From: Choanephora cucurbitarum
Taxonomy: Eukaryota > Mucoromycota > Mucoromycetes > Mucorales > Choanephoraceae
Assembly (NCBI GenBank): GCA_025331435.1
Contig: JAIWNI010000085.1
Coordinates: 56,448 to 120,447, forward strand
DNA length: 64,000 nt
Direction: 5' to 3'
Shown here: positions 19,767 through 32,371 of the stretch, one piece after another
Layout of the letters: the number at the start of each line of letters is the position of its first letter
How positions within the stretch are numbered: position 1 is the stretch's first letter
The notes under the pieces: generated by a model
The model's input: only the letters and a program-made list of their open reading frames with translations
What the model was told of the DNA's origin: nothing
Database searches by the model: none
Program-made: the position numbers and the translations under genes

Positions 19767-22700
19767 TTAATGAGGTGTTCCTGTCTCAATGTCCAGCATA
19801 GGATCATCTGTTGTATGATGCTCTGCTTCCAGTGAAACAGATCCCTCTTCATCTGCATCTTCCACAATGGTAGACACATCATCAATTACCTCGTCCATAT
19901 CGGCCGCTTTCTGTGTCAGCTTTCTCCTCTTCTTTCGTTTGTTGGCACATGTCTTGAGTGCCGATTTCATTTCAGTCATCGTAAAGGGTTTACTGATAAA
20001 ATCGTTCATGCCCGCATCAATACAGATTTGTCGATCCTCACGAGAAGCTGAAGCTGTCAAGGCAATGATGTAGACATCGTTGCTGTTCAATAGAGTGCCG
20101 CTGGATTCTGTTGGAGAAGAAGGGGTGTTGGTGGTTTCGGTTGGTTTTTGACGAGTGCGTTCCTTGATGATCTCTCTGGTCACTTCAAGTCCGTCCATCT
20201 CAGGCATATAGAGATCCATCTATTGGTTTTAAAGATAAGTTACCTAGGTTACAGACTAATATCAAATGGCTTACGAAAATAACATCAAACACAGATGTTT
20301 TCATCAATGTCAACACTTCACTTCCATTGTTGGCTATAGCTACATCCACATAGCCTAATCGCTTCAATATACTGATTGCAATCTTTTGGTTCACTACAAA
20401 AAGAAATGTGTTATTTTTCTCCAAAGTATTTTTTTTATCTGCAAGATCTTACAGATATTATCTTCTGCCAATAAAATACGTAAAGGATGTGCTTTAGCCA
20501 GATTCTCTTCTTTTGTCTGTGGTTTTCGATTATGATAGTGTTGCTTGGAGATAGAAACGCGATTGTTTCGAGTAGCAGGTGATAATAGATCGTTGTAATT
20601 CTTTCTTGCAGTAGTATTACTAGTGTTACTTGCGGCATGATTATTTCCAGAGACAGTGAGGCGTTTGCTTTGATCTGTCTCTAGTTCGGAGGAAGGTGGT
20701 AAATTGGCATTGGGATGAAGAGGGTGTCCATCTTCAGCCATAGGTGAAAAGGATTGATCCTGTGTTGTGTTTTGATTAGCCTGAGGAATAGAGATAGGTT
20801 CTGACCGTTGTTGATAAGGTTCATTTGTATAATGATGTTGATGTGATGTTCTGGGAAGTAAAGGTCTTTGTTGTTGTTGATTAAAAGTGACAGGTGTGGC
20901 AGGGAAGTAACCAGAATGACCACTAGTGGCACTACCACTGCTGGTCACAGTAGGAGTTGTAAAGGTAAAGAAGGCAGAGGACAAAGGAGAAATGATGTCA
21001 TTACTGACACAGTTTGTGTTTCCCAAGGTCGAATGAACACTACTGCTACTATCAGACACAGTAGAACCAGGAGAAGAAGGGGAGCCAGTGAAGCCTAAGG
21101 GTGTACTGTCACTACTATGGTTTCTACCTCGAGGTGCCACTGTCATGGGCAAGGTCAAGGCGAACCTAGATCCAATCCCTTCCTCTGACTCGACCCAAAC
21201 ACAACCTCCCATTCGATTGACCAAAGTACTTGAGATAGCAAGGCCCAGACCTGTACCACCATAGCGTCTGGCAGTCGATATATCTATCTGTGAGAACGAC
21301 TTGAACAGCTTGGGCAAACGATCACCAGGAATACCGATGCCTGTGTCCGTCACGGAGATCTCCAACACTGTCTTCTCTCCAAAATAATCTACCTCTTCAT
21401 CAACAAGCCCGTTGTTAGGTGAAGTATGGTTACGGTCTCGTTTCTCTTGCATTGCTCGGTTCCAGATGGTTTCGATCTTGGCATCATAGCGTTCCTTGAA
21501 CGTCATGCGTTTATCGAGTTTGCTCTGAGTAGAAGGTGTACGTAGCGGGGTGGGTGTGGATCGTTTGATACGGATATGAATGCCACCTTGTTTGGTGAAT
21601 TTGACGGCATTGGAGCATAGGTTGAGCATGATTTGAGTGAGACGCATGGTATCGCCCAACAGATGGTCTGGTACATCTGAGTCAATCTTCCAGATCACAG
21701 GCAATACTGTCTTGCCCTTTTTATGAAGTAAGGGCCTCAGTAGGACCCCACTGTTTTCTAACTGTGATATTAATTGTGGAAGTGGTACATTATCATCCTT
21801 GTCAGGAGGACATTCGAGTACATAGACCACTTTGTTCTGTTGACTCATGGATGCTTGGTGTCTAGCCATATTTAGGGTATCTAGGAAGATAGAGGGTTGG
21901 ATTCTCAAGTTAGGCTTCTCTTATTCTCATTTACCTTTAAGGCATTTTCTTAGACTAAATCGTCTACTTTCCAATTTGAATTTAGGGTCATGATTTAATT
22001 TGGATATATCGAGTATATCGTTGATAATCTAGATAACAAGCATAAGTTGGTAGGCAACAGATTGTGGACGGTTGAACTTACTGTCAATAGATGACTACCG
22101 CTTGTCTGAATGACTTCCAAGTGTTCAATCTGTTCCATATTCAACGTGGATCTCTCTTGTAACAGTAGATCTGTCAATGCAATGACTGCATTCATCGGTG
22201 TTCTTTTTTAATGATAGCAAAGGCATGAGTTGACAGTCTCTTGTTGACCAAAATCCATTTCTTACCTAATTTCATGACTCATGTCAGCCAAGAACTTGAG
22301 TTTGTTTTCAGCATCGACTATCGCAAGATCTCTAGCACTCATCAATTGTTCTTGTCGCCTTAATTGGTTTAGTTCATTTAGGCATCTTGTCTTTACGTAT
22401 TCCAAGATATGAGTGACTTTATTAAGCTTGCAGGTATCCATGGTATGACAATCAGTAACGCATAAGATACCCTTGATGTGTGGGTGATCTAGTCTGAGTC
22501 CTATAAACTGTTGATAGGCAGGATAGATGCCTCGTTCAATCTCCTGTTTTTCAGTCTCTGATTGTTGATTCAAAAGTGATAGGATAGGTTCTTTGTTGAA
22601 AAGGGTTTTGATATAAGGGGATGATGGGTTCAGATGGGATAAGGGAATCATGGTATCTTTAAGGCTAATAATAAAGTAGAAAGAGGTTGAGGTAACAAAA

Positions 22701-23090
22701 AAAAAATGAGAACATGAGGTTGATTTCATCTTTTTACCTGGAATGCATATTGGGCTGATCTAGATAACAAGAGCGGATCAATAAGAATTGATTGGCTGTT
22801 GAGTCCTGATGGACAGGGGAAGAGGCGACTTCAGGTGAACTGTTGGCAGACTGAAGGACATGGAAATTGTCTTTTTTGTATATACTGGATAGTTCGTTGT
22901 ATTCCTCGGCAGACAACAACTGCAACAGAAGGGTAGACTGCACCTTTGTCTGTAAAGTGATTTCTCTTAGTAAGGTATCGATGAACTCCATACCAACATA
23001 GTCAAACGTGTTGGATAGAATACTCGTTAGTTCACATGAGCTCATTGTCTGTTGATCTTTTTTCTGTTCACTTTGCTCATTTAATGTCAT
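19767..23090 (-). CDS. Hybrid sensor histidine kinase (GAF-like sensor, HisKA, HATPase, receiver)
   Basis: This two-component phosphorelay sensor has seven exons on the minus strand: 23090-22738, 22664-22266, 22202-22082, 22028-21935, 21880-20453, 20393-20275 and 20219-19767. All phases agree and give about 988 aa. The N-terminal 200 residues look like a divergent GAF-type sensor region with no transmembrane segment. The H-box FLADMSHEIRTPMN puts the phospho-accepting histidine near residue 248 and is split by an intron. The ATPase has an N box (LCSNAVKFT), G1 (DTGIGIP) and G2 (GGTGLGLAIS). A long Ser/Thr/Gln-rich linker leads to a receiver with LLAEDN, phospho-acceptor D840 in MDLYMPEMDG, ALTA and SKPF. 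The stimulus is unknown. The true start could be in a short upstream exon. Confidence 0.9.
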
Positions 23091-23526
23091 AACTCTTTAA
23101 CACGGAAAGAATAGAAAGAGAAACAGAAGGAAAGGGAGGGCTTGTTGACCAAGATGGATAGATAGTCTGTGTATTTTCACAACTAGAAGAGAAATAAGAT
23201 AAAAAAAAAAAGCCTCTACTTTCTAGGCCCGATTGCTTATGACGTGAATGACTTATGAGCAGTCCCCCCCATCTCTTCTTTTTAAAAATAAAGAATGGAT
23301 ATAAGGTTATTTTTTTTTTTTTTACTTACATGAGTGAACTGGATACCAGTTGATTGGCAACAAAATAGATCTAAGATAGATTAGAAATCAGCCTATTGAA
23401 TCAAGATGTAACTTTTTTTAATTGACTGAAGCACTCTCTATTTTGTTCTTTTACCTATTTTAAACATGATGATTTAACAAAAAAAAAGTGAACATTTATT
23501 AAAAAGAAAGAAGTATACATAGGAAA
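23091..23526. other. Interval upstream of the histidine kinase
   Basis: It contains poly-A/T runs (for example near 23203 and 23312) and splice-like signals on the minus strand that might mark 5' leader introns or a short upstream exon of the kinase. No independent gene is seen. Confidence 0.3.
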
Positions 23527-24804
23527 TTACAAAAAGAAATGAGTATATTGTCTGCTTTCAACATGAACATCCATCTCAGTCAGTTTATATTCGTTCAATT
23601 CTTGCTTGATCTTCATGGCTGAAATGGGCGTTAATTTCTGGCAGGTAGCACTGGTGTCACAACGACGATCATAGTCAGTAGCAGCAAACGTCTCATGAAC
23701 CTGAATGGTCGTACAGAATTGCACACGTCTGCCAGGTTGATGATGGTTAGCAAGAGAGCTGGTAGAGGAACTGGCTGGTTTCAGCTTTGGAGAACTATGG
23801 AGGCCAATGCCATATTGAAGTCCAACCACAGTTGGTTTCTTGGTAAGATAATCTTCATGAGATGAAGCAGTAGAGGGTGTGGGTGAGGGTAATCCTGGTT
23901 CATGAATAAAGTTCCTTTGTTGAGGAGGAGGTAAACGTGTAAAAGAGCGTGTTGAGATAGCAGAATTAGGTGAATCAGGAGCACTGTTTATAGGATTGGA
24001 TGAACGTACTGTAATAGATTGTTAGTCATCGTATCTTATAAGCCATTACTGATTTCTTACCTTTTAAACCACCACTTTTTCTGGTATAGGAAGGTTCTGT
24101 TGTATCCACCCTTAAATCAGGTCGTTTCTTGTGTTCTTCCTTCTTGGTCAATTGGCGTAAATCTCCTGATGAACGGCGTCTACTGGCAGATGTGCTGGTA
24201 GACGAACTGGGTTGTGGAGTGATTGTCGGTGATTTCTGAAAGAGACTTGAGAGGGAAGCGATAGATCGTCGTCTGAGTGAAGACTTGGGTCTATCATTGG
24301 TATCTGAAGAGAGAGAGTCCATATCCTGTTGAAGTGAGGCAGAAGATGCTGACTTGAGATTGTTCATACTAAACACCTTGCGCAATCGTTTAGAGAGCGA
24401 TAGTTTTGTGGCCATAGACATATCAGACTGTATTGAAAGGGCAGATGTGGTAGATTCGATAGATGATCTTCGTTCTACCTTTCTGCTGTAGTCATTCTGA
24501 GGGCGAGCTGATGATGGTTTTCTAGAGCGCGTTGAAGAGCCATGAGGGGGTGTATGGTTAGAAGCATTACTGGACACACGAACACGTTGAGGATGGATTC
24601 TCTGTGAAGACTGGAATTTATTTTTAGTTGAACAATAAAATAACTTGGGTTTATAAATAAACCAGATGACCATAAATAGTGAGTTGTACAAAATGAATAG
24701 TTTACCTGATTCAGTCTGAGTGAAGATGTGAGGTAGTTTGCCAAAGCGATATCTTCATCTTCTTGTGGTAACAGGACAGGGTTATGTTGAATTGTGGTTG
24801 CCAT
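23527..24804 (-). CDS. Low-complexity protein with C-terminal RVxF module, Bni4-like
   Basis: Exons on the minus strand are 24804-24706, 24610-24061 and 24008-23527, with phases agreeing, for about 376 aa. Most of the protein is Ser/Arg/Pro-rich and probably disordered. The last 75 residues are different: RRVQFCTTIQVHETF, then DYDRRCDTSATCQKLTP and a final VHVESRQYTHFF. RVQF fits the RVxF docking motif for protein phosphatase 1. The whole block recalls the C-terminal Glc7-binding module of the fungal Bni4 family, which targets chitin synthase to the bud neck or septum. The family call rests on recalled motif similarity only. Signal peptide and membrane segments are absent. Confidence 0.65.
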
Positions 24805-26349
24805 AGTGATATATTAAAGATTATAAATTATATATATTTTTTCTGTGCTTAAATTAATGATTTACAAGGAAAGGAAGGAGAAAAAGAAAGAAAATGAAAT
24901 TCTCTCTCTTTAATATATATGTGTGTGTGTAAGATAAGTTTTCAGGCTGAAAGCATAAAAAAAAAAGAGAGATTTTTTCTTTTTTTATGAAACACTTGTT
25001 AAAGAGAAAAGAAGAGTGATAAAAAAAAAAAGAAAAAGAAAAAAAGAGAGAGTTGAAAATAAATGAAATAAAAGAAAAAGGTTAAAGAACATGTAGGACA
25101 AGATAGAATATAACTCCGCTTTAATACAACTAAATTGCCTTTTTATTACTTATTTTACCAAGCAACACTCATTTACGCCATACCAACTATAGTCTCCTTA
25201 AAAGACATTTTAATTGTTGCATTGAATTGCCACTTCACTAAAGAGCCTACAACCCTCGCTATAAGCATATAACAATAAAAAATAAATATAAAAAAAAAGA
25301 GTTTATTGTGTAACTCATACTAAAAAAGCCATTATTTCTTACTTTTATTCTACAAGATAGAACTTGAAATATTAGCTCATATTGGATACACATGTATACA
25401 GGCTCATGATTCACCCTTTAGTCTCACTCATGCTGCCTTCAGAAACAAGGCACGTGAATGGCCTATTTCTTGATTTAATAACAATCACAACAATAAAATT
25501 CTGTTAGCGCTTCTTATGCTTTTACTAGTCCCACTTTGTATATTCACCAGCTGTTTATCGTGTGAATATGATAGGGTATAATACACTTCTTGTTGTTTTT
25601 TCATAGTATACCGAAAGGGCTGAATTTAAAAGATAAAAAGGAGATCAACAGTCTCCTTACTTTTTATCAAACTGACATCTGATAAATACATACTGTTCAT
25701 ACACAGTTTCTTGAGTAGACTATATGAACTGTCAGATCTGACATTTAAATAAATAGAAGGGCATTCTGACTGTAATTTCACATATTTTATGGCACATGTT
25801 ATTCAATGGCCTGATCTAATTCATAAGAAAGTCTGATTTTCTTCTCTTTTGCCATGGTTCAATAGACACTACAATAGATAGTATTCAATTTGATTTAAAA
25901 CTCAACAAAGAGCCCTTTTAGGATATTCCTATCTCTGTGTAACATTCTAAACAACCTTCTTTATTTTACCAATAACCATGATAAATTACAATACTTAACA
26001 TTTAGTCTCTTTTAAATTTATGCAGATAAAATGAATTGAATGTCAGTCCATAAAATAAGGGCATGTATCACAACTATTAATCTGAGTCATTTGAATAGAC
26101 AGTTTCAGACAGTAATTTCAACTTTAATCTATAGATGAAAGCTTATCTGAGACAGACTATTGAGAGCTTAATAATGATTTTATCTGTATAGTAGACTCAA
26201 ACATAATCAGACCATTTGCTTACTTTTTTTTTATCTATCTTAATGGTTGCTTGGTTACACATATACCTAATGTTTGTTCTGCGGTGAATCAAAATCAAGT
26301 GTTTCAACCAGTTCCTCTCTTTCTCACCTTTTTTTTTCTTTTCTATACT
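24805..26349. other. Divergent intergenic region between Bni4-like and carnitine acetyltransferase genes
   Basis: About 1.5 kb of AT-rich DNA with purine runs near 24860-25080 and a short GT repeat near 24922-24931. It must carry promoters for both divergent genes. No ORF or RNA gene was recognised. Confidence 0.4.
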
Positions 26350-28636
26350 ATGTTCAATAGGCATCTATTAAGGTAACTTCAATCCTTGTTTCTCAACTAA
26401 ACTAAATCCTTGTCTATACCAGAACACCTGCACGTACATGTGCTTATTCAGTAGAAGCCTATTCTAAAACATTCTCAAATCAATCCAAATTACCTCGTCT
26501 GCCTATTCCAGATCTTCAGTCTACCAGCACACGGTACAAAAGAAGTTTGTTGCCCTTGTTGTCCAGTACAGACTATGCCTCTGTCAGTAAGAAACTAGAT
26601 CGATTGGTACAGGGACTCGGTCCTCAACTTCAACAGAGATTGTATGCATTGGACGATAAGGAATCCAAGTTGGGACTCAATTGGCTAGATCAACTCTGGC
26701 TTCAGAAAGGCTATCTTGAATACCGTATACCTACCTTGATCAATGTCAATTGGTGGAATCAGTTTCGCGATCCTCTTACCGGATTGGATTCAGGTGCACC
26801 TGATGGTCAAGTAACTGAATTCCAACTCAATCGATCTGCGCGTGTGATAGCCGGTTTATTGGATTATTCGAATCGAGTCAACACGTAATGCTGATATCTC
26901 TTTCTTCATACACATTCCTAAACTTTCTCTTTATGTAGTCAACAGATTCCACCTGATGTATCGCGTTCAGGTCCATTCTGTATGCACCAGTTAAAGAACA
27001 TGTTTGGTACCAGTCGAATTGCTGCTCCTAAATCAGATCGTGTGGTCACTCAATGGCCATGTCTATCCAAGCACATCAATGTCATCTACAAAGATCAAAT
27101 CTTTTCTGTTCAAGTCATAGGTGCGCATGATGAAGTTATCCCTATTTCGACTCTAAAAGCGTAAGCATTCGATATATGATATAATTATCCTTCTTCTGAT
27201 GTCTATCGTTCTTTAGTCAATTACACTCTGTGGTCAATCAAGTAGAGAATACGCCAAAGGAAGAACGACAGCTGTCTGTAGGCATCTTGACAACTGAACA
27301 TAGAGATACATGGGGTCCAGTAAAGTTGATTTTATTGCCTGTTGCTTTTTTTTTGTATCCTAATGTCATTACCATAGATCCGTCAAACGATGGAAAGTCA
27401 ATCAGGCAATGCAAAATCACTCAAGAACATTGATGATTCTCTCTTTGTGTTCTGTCTGGATGATTACAGTTCCCCTTTAGACCTTGATCTATCCCATCGT
27501 AACATATTTCATGGTAGAAATGGAAGAAACAGATGGTTTGATAAGGCATTGCAGTTTATTGTAGAGAACAATGGTCGTGCAGGTATCAATGGAGAAGTAA
27601 GTAGAATGAAAACAAGCTTTGAAACTAGGTTGGACTGAATGAACTCTATTAGCATTCACCTGCTGATGCTGTCATTCCTTCGCGTATAGTAGATGATATA
27701 TTAGCACGGTAAAATCATATTTCTTCCTAATCTTGCTTCCATAGACATCTCATTCATAGATCTTTTTTTGTACATCTAGTGAATCACTTACAGATGATCT
27801 TTCTTTAACTACGACTTCAGTATCCTTAGAGAAACCTAAACTGTTGACTTGGGATATCTCGAGTTCATTAGCCAAAGCCATTCAAACAGCTGAATACAAC
27901 GCAACTCAACTGATTGATGATCTCGATAGTGTCTTGCTTCATTACTCCGAGTATGGTTCTACCTTTATGAAACAAGCCAAAGTCAGTCCTGATGCATGGC
28001 TTCAGATGGCCTATCAGCTAGCTTATTACCGACACTATGGAACACCTTGTCCTACCTATGAATCTGCATCTACACGTAAATTCATTGCAGGTCGTACAGA
28101 AACAGTACGCTCCTGTTCAGTTGAATCTGTTCAATTCACTCAAGCTTGGGAAGATAAAGATGTGAAAGTAAAAGCTCTGTAGATAATCATCGACTTTTCA
28201 CTGATATGTACTTTTGGAATAGATGAAAGATAAATTAAGCGCATTCCAAAAGGCCATTGAAGCTCATTTGGAATACATGAAGGCAGCCAGTAATGGACAT
28301 GGTGTCGATCGTCACTTGTTGGGTCTTCGATGTCAATTGACTCCAGAAGAAGCTGAATCTGAAGAGGCTGCTTTCTTTAAGGATCCTGCTTATTGGAACA
28401 GTCAATATTGGTTGTTGTCCACATCCAATACTTCGCCTGGAGATCTCGCTTGGGGTGGGTTTGGTGCTGTTGTGCCTGAGGGGTATGGTATTAACTATGC
28501 TATTGGAAAAGAACGGATACGCATGAGTATCTCTTCATGGCATCATTATCCACAGACAGACTCAAAGGCCTTTAGGGCCACTGTTCATCAGATATTAGAT
28601 GAATTTGGTGAAGTGGCAGAACGTTATTTACAATAA
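26350..28636 (+). CDS. Carnitine O-acetyltransferase, probably mitochondrial
   Basis: The enzyme transfers acetyl groups between CoA and carnitine, letting acetyl units cross organelle membranes. Eight exons agree in phase: 26350-26372, 26423-26884, 26939-27160, 27217-27319, 27378-27596, 27653-27708, 27780-28167 and 28223-28636, for about 628 aa. The start is ATG 26350 in a 23-nt first exon, giving MFNRHLLRTPARTCAYS, a basic amphipathic leader that suggests mitochondrial import. The catalytic histidine is H344 in NGEHSPADA, split across exons 5 and 6. Family motifs KLPRLPIPDL, TEHRD and the C-terminal WGGFGAVVPEGYGINY are present. There is no C-terminal peroxisomal tripeptide (ends YLQ). The exon 7 donor at 28168 was chosen for frame over a nearby GT. 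Confidence 0.92.
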
Positions 28637-28810
28637 AAAAAGAGTCCTTGATGTAAAAGGTTAATTAAAATACCGCTCTTTGAAAATTTCGAATTAGGTT
28701 ATTAGAATGGGCTTGTTTTTTTTCTCTTGTATAAGCTTTTCTTTTCTTTCTTTTTAAATACTCTCTTTCTTTCTCTTTTTTTCTTTATCTACTTTACTTA
28801 CCTATATAGC

Positions 28811-29915
28811 ATGTCAACAGTGACAAGAAGAAGAGTGGCAGGTCATGCTAATTCAGATGACGACAATCACAACAGCACAGACTCTTCAAATACAAGCCCC
28901 AGAACAGACAAAAAGATAGCATCCGATCCTCGCGATATAGACGAGAGTAAATCAACACCTAAATTGACACTAATGGAAGAAGTCTTACTGTTGGGCTTAA
29001 AAGACAAACAAGTAAGTGTCTTTGACCAGAATAGGATATGGTTATTAAAACACGTGTTTTGAAAGGGATACCTTTCATTCTGGAATGACAGTATCAGTTA
29101 TGCTCTGCGTGGCTGTATTGTGATTGAATTAGCACTTAGAGGCAGAATAGCCATGGTCAAGGATAGCAATCGTCGAAAATATCCTTTATGTGATAGACAT
29201 ATTGAGGTCATCAATGACACATTGACAGGCGAAGTGTTGTTAGACGAAGCCTTGAAGATGATGAAGATAAGTGAGAAAATGAGTGTATCCAATTGGATTG
29301 ATTTGATGAGTGGTAAAGAAAAGAAAAAGATTTAGACCGAAGCATCAGCACTGAACACTTGTATAGGAGAGACATGGAATGTGATGAAGATTGGATATCA
29401 GTTAAAACAAGTACGTGAACGTCTAGCTAAGGGTTTGGTTGATAAAGGCGTACTTCGAACAGAAAAGCGTAATTTCTTATTGTTTGATATGGCAACCCAT
29501 CCAGTAGCCGATCCTGCAGTAAAGGAAGAAATCATTAAGCGAGTCTGCACCATGTTAGTGACTCGTGTCTCGCCTGCTTCCATAGATGCTCAGTCTGAAT
29601 TGCCTCATGCTTATATCCGTACAGTCAGTATGATCTGTGCTGCTTATGCTGCAAATGTACTTGAGAATGCTTTACTCTATCTTCAGCCTGATTTAAGAGA
29701 ACAGGCATTTACAAAAGTAGATGAGCTGATGAATGATTATTCTTCTTGGCCATTTACCGGTAGTCAGGGTAAAGTAGATATACCTACTGGCACAGATCTC
29801 TCATTGGAAGTCGTGGCTAGTGTTCTGAATGTGTTGGCTAGAATGGATGCTATTGTAAGTGAATTTGATATGATGACATGTTTAGTCAATTAACCCTTCT
29901 TCTTTATAGTTGTAA
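28811..29915 (+). CDS. VPS74: Golgi phosphoprotein 3 family (GPP34/Vps74)
   Basis: This PI4P-binding adaptor sits on the cytosolic Golgi face and retains glycosyltransferases. Exons are 28811-29011, 29066-29312, 29367-29854 and a final 29910-29915 carrying only one Leu codon and the stop, for about 313 aa. The family core starts with [20 protein letters not shown] and continues through [25 protein letters not shown] and the hydrophobic hairpin (NALLYL). The short last exon is inferred because reading straight through gives an unrelated 11-residue tail, while splicing restores the family ending VLARMDxxL. The N-terminal 55 residues are Ser/Asp-rich with an Arg cluster, as in Vps74. Confidence 0.92.
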
Positions 29916-30283
29916 AAACCTTTCATTTTCTTTTTTACTTATAAATACAAAAGCCTCTCTTTCTTTCTCCTAAATGTCATCTTTACTAGAACAAAAAAAA
30001 ATGAGCGGATCTTTAAAAAAAAAAAAAAGACCTCTTAAGCATTGATGGTGAATGCTGCATAAAAATAGTTTTCGTATAGAAACACATAGGCTTTTCTGAG
30101 ATCAATGAACCGAGAAGATAGGGTGTATTTGCTAGCATCTCTCATTTTTCTCTTAATTTCATTGTTTCTTAAAAAAAATAGCATCTTTAGATTTCATTAA
30201 CCTACTATTTTTTTTTTCAACAGCGCTCACGTTTACTGTTTTCGGAAAAATCTTAAAAAAAAAAACTTTTTTCATCATATACA
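29916..30283. other. Intergenic region between Vps74-like and Dph2 genes
   Basis: Short AT-rich stretch with several A runs. Nothing gene-like was seen; it must contain the Dph2 promoter. Confidence 0.4.
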
Positions 30284-32371
30284 ATGTCAACAACAGCCAG
30301 TGGACCTACCAATTTTGCAGACGACGGTCGCGATGTCATTGAGCGTCAAATCGAAGTCAAGAGTGAAAAGCACGATCACATTCAGGACCTTTACGAAATC
30401 GATCGTACAGTCACCAAGATCCTAACTGAAAACTATCAACGCATCGCTCTTCAGTTTCCCGATCAACTCTTGGCCGATGCGGCTGCTGTCTCCAAACTGT
30501 TGGTCGAAAAGACAGGCAGAGACATCTTTGTGTTGGCAGACACTTCTTATGGCAGTTGTTGTGTGGACGAAGTCGCTGCTGAACATGTCAACGCCGATCT
30601 GGTGGTTCATTATGGTCGATCCTGTCTCAGTCCGTAAGTTGAGTGCGATCGAACAAAAGTGTAGGTTAACATTCTCTGTTAGTACCTCTCGTCTGCCTGT
30701 ACTCTATGTGTTTGGTCAGCAACCGTTGGATCTTGACGATTGTGAGAGATCATTTCAGCAACTCTTTCCTGATCACCAACAGCCTGTGATTGTCATGTGT
30801 GATGTTGAATATTCGTATGCTGCTCAAGATCTCACTGACAAACTTGCCAAGACTTATCCTCGTATCATTCGTACAGTCATTCAGACAGAGTCTACCTTAC
30901 AGCATTTGTCAGGTACCCAGCGATGTGGTGAACGTATGGATCAAGGATGTTGTGGGAAACGTGCTTGCGGTGATCAAGATGCGTCAGCGCCTATTGAGAA
31001 TATAGAGGGATTGAAGGCTGAGATGAAGCGTGGTGGACGTTATTTTGAATTGCCTGAATCAATCTCTATTGAAGAATGTGCTATTTTCTTTGTAGGCTCT
31101 GAAAGTTTGACATTGACAAATATCATGATGGTGCATAACAAGTGTCCAGTAAGTTCCTCCTTTGTGTGTGTGTGTGTAAGACTAAGGCAGTAGTGTCAAT
31201 GAATTAGGTCTATACTTACAATCCTGCTACAAAACAAGCGCGTCAAGAATCTGTTCAAGTAAGCAAAATGTTGATGAAAAGGTTTGTTTCCTAGGATTAT
31301 ATAAAGAAAAGTAAAATTCACAATCTTTCCACAAGATATTTCTTGGTTCAGAAAGCAAAGGATGCAGATACAATTGGTATTGTTGTAGGCACTTTGGGTG
31401 TTGGTAAGTAGTGACTCAAAAAGAGAGAGAGACTTGGAAGAAATAGCTCAAATTTCTTTGTATAGCTTCCTATCTGAATATTATTGAGCATCTAAAGAAG
31501 ATCATCAAGGCAGCAGGAAAGAAGTCTTACTTTTTTGTGATGGGCAAATTGAATGTAGCTAAAATGGCCAATTTCATGGAAGTCGATTGTTATGTCTTGG
31601 TGTCTTGTCCTGAAAACAGTTTGATTGATTCCAAGGTAAAAGACTTGGATAAAGAAATGTGTTTGTTGGTGTTTATCATATGTTTATAGGAATTCTATCG
31701 TCCAATTGTAACACCATTCGAATTAGAAATTGCTTTAATTAGGTAAGAACATGAACCGAAAAGAAGAAAGTAGACTGACAACCCGAAAAAAAGGGATATG
31801 GAATGGACTGGTAACTATGTTACAGATTTCTCCAAGTTACTACCTCAGTTACGTACCGATGGATTTGAATATGATGAGGTAACCGATCGATTTGTCACTT
31901 TTTTTCATATACTTACTGTTGATCTTATTTTAGGAAGAAGATCATGATGCATCAAGCGATGAAGAACCTCATTTCTCATTGATTACAGGACAATACAAAT
32001 CAGGCCCTTTCCATCGTGTCACCAATAAGAATCAAGGCAAGTGAATTTTTTTTTTTTACTATCTTGAGAATAAACAGATGGCTGATCTTTCCTTTTTTAG
32101 ATGAAAGCGAAGCATTGACAAGCACATTGACTGACTTGACTCTGAGAGGCAAAGAAACAAGTATTGCTATGCTTTTGAATAGTACTGCAGGTAATGCAGA
32201 TATCTTATCAAGTGAATGAATTGTTTTTATTGATAGATGCAATTAGGCGAATACCTTAAAAATAGAACGTACCGTGGTTTAGAAGCTAATGTTGGACAGG
32301 ATGAAGCAGCTGAAGTTCAAGAAGGCCTTTCAGGTATTGCAAGAGGTTACACAAACGAAAAGGAAGAGTAG
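30284..32371 (+). CDS. DPH2: Diphthamide biosynthesis protein 2 (Dph2)
   Basis: Dph2 partners Dph1 in the iron-sulphur, radical-SAM step that moves an aminocarboxypropyl group to a histidine of elongation factor 2. Ten exons fit: 30284-30633, 30683-31148, 31208-31281, 31336-31403, 31466-31635, 31690-31742, 31794-31878, 31934-32036, 32101-32190 and 32247-32371, for about 527 aa. Recognisable parts are [26 protein letters not shown] (conserved Cys near residue 90), [33 protein letters not shown] and the C-terminal RTYRGLE...[13 protein letters not shown]. Intron 8 uses a GC donor (CAAG/GCAAGT at 32037), the only non-GT donor I needed in the window. The exon 10 acceptor is the second of two AGs, chosen by frame. 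Confidence 0.92.
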
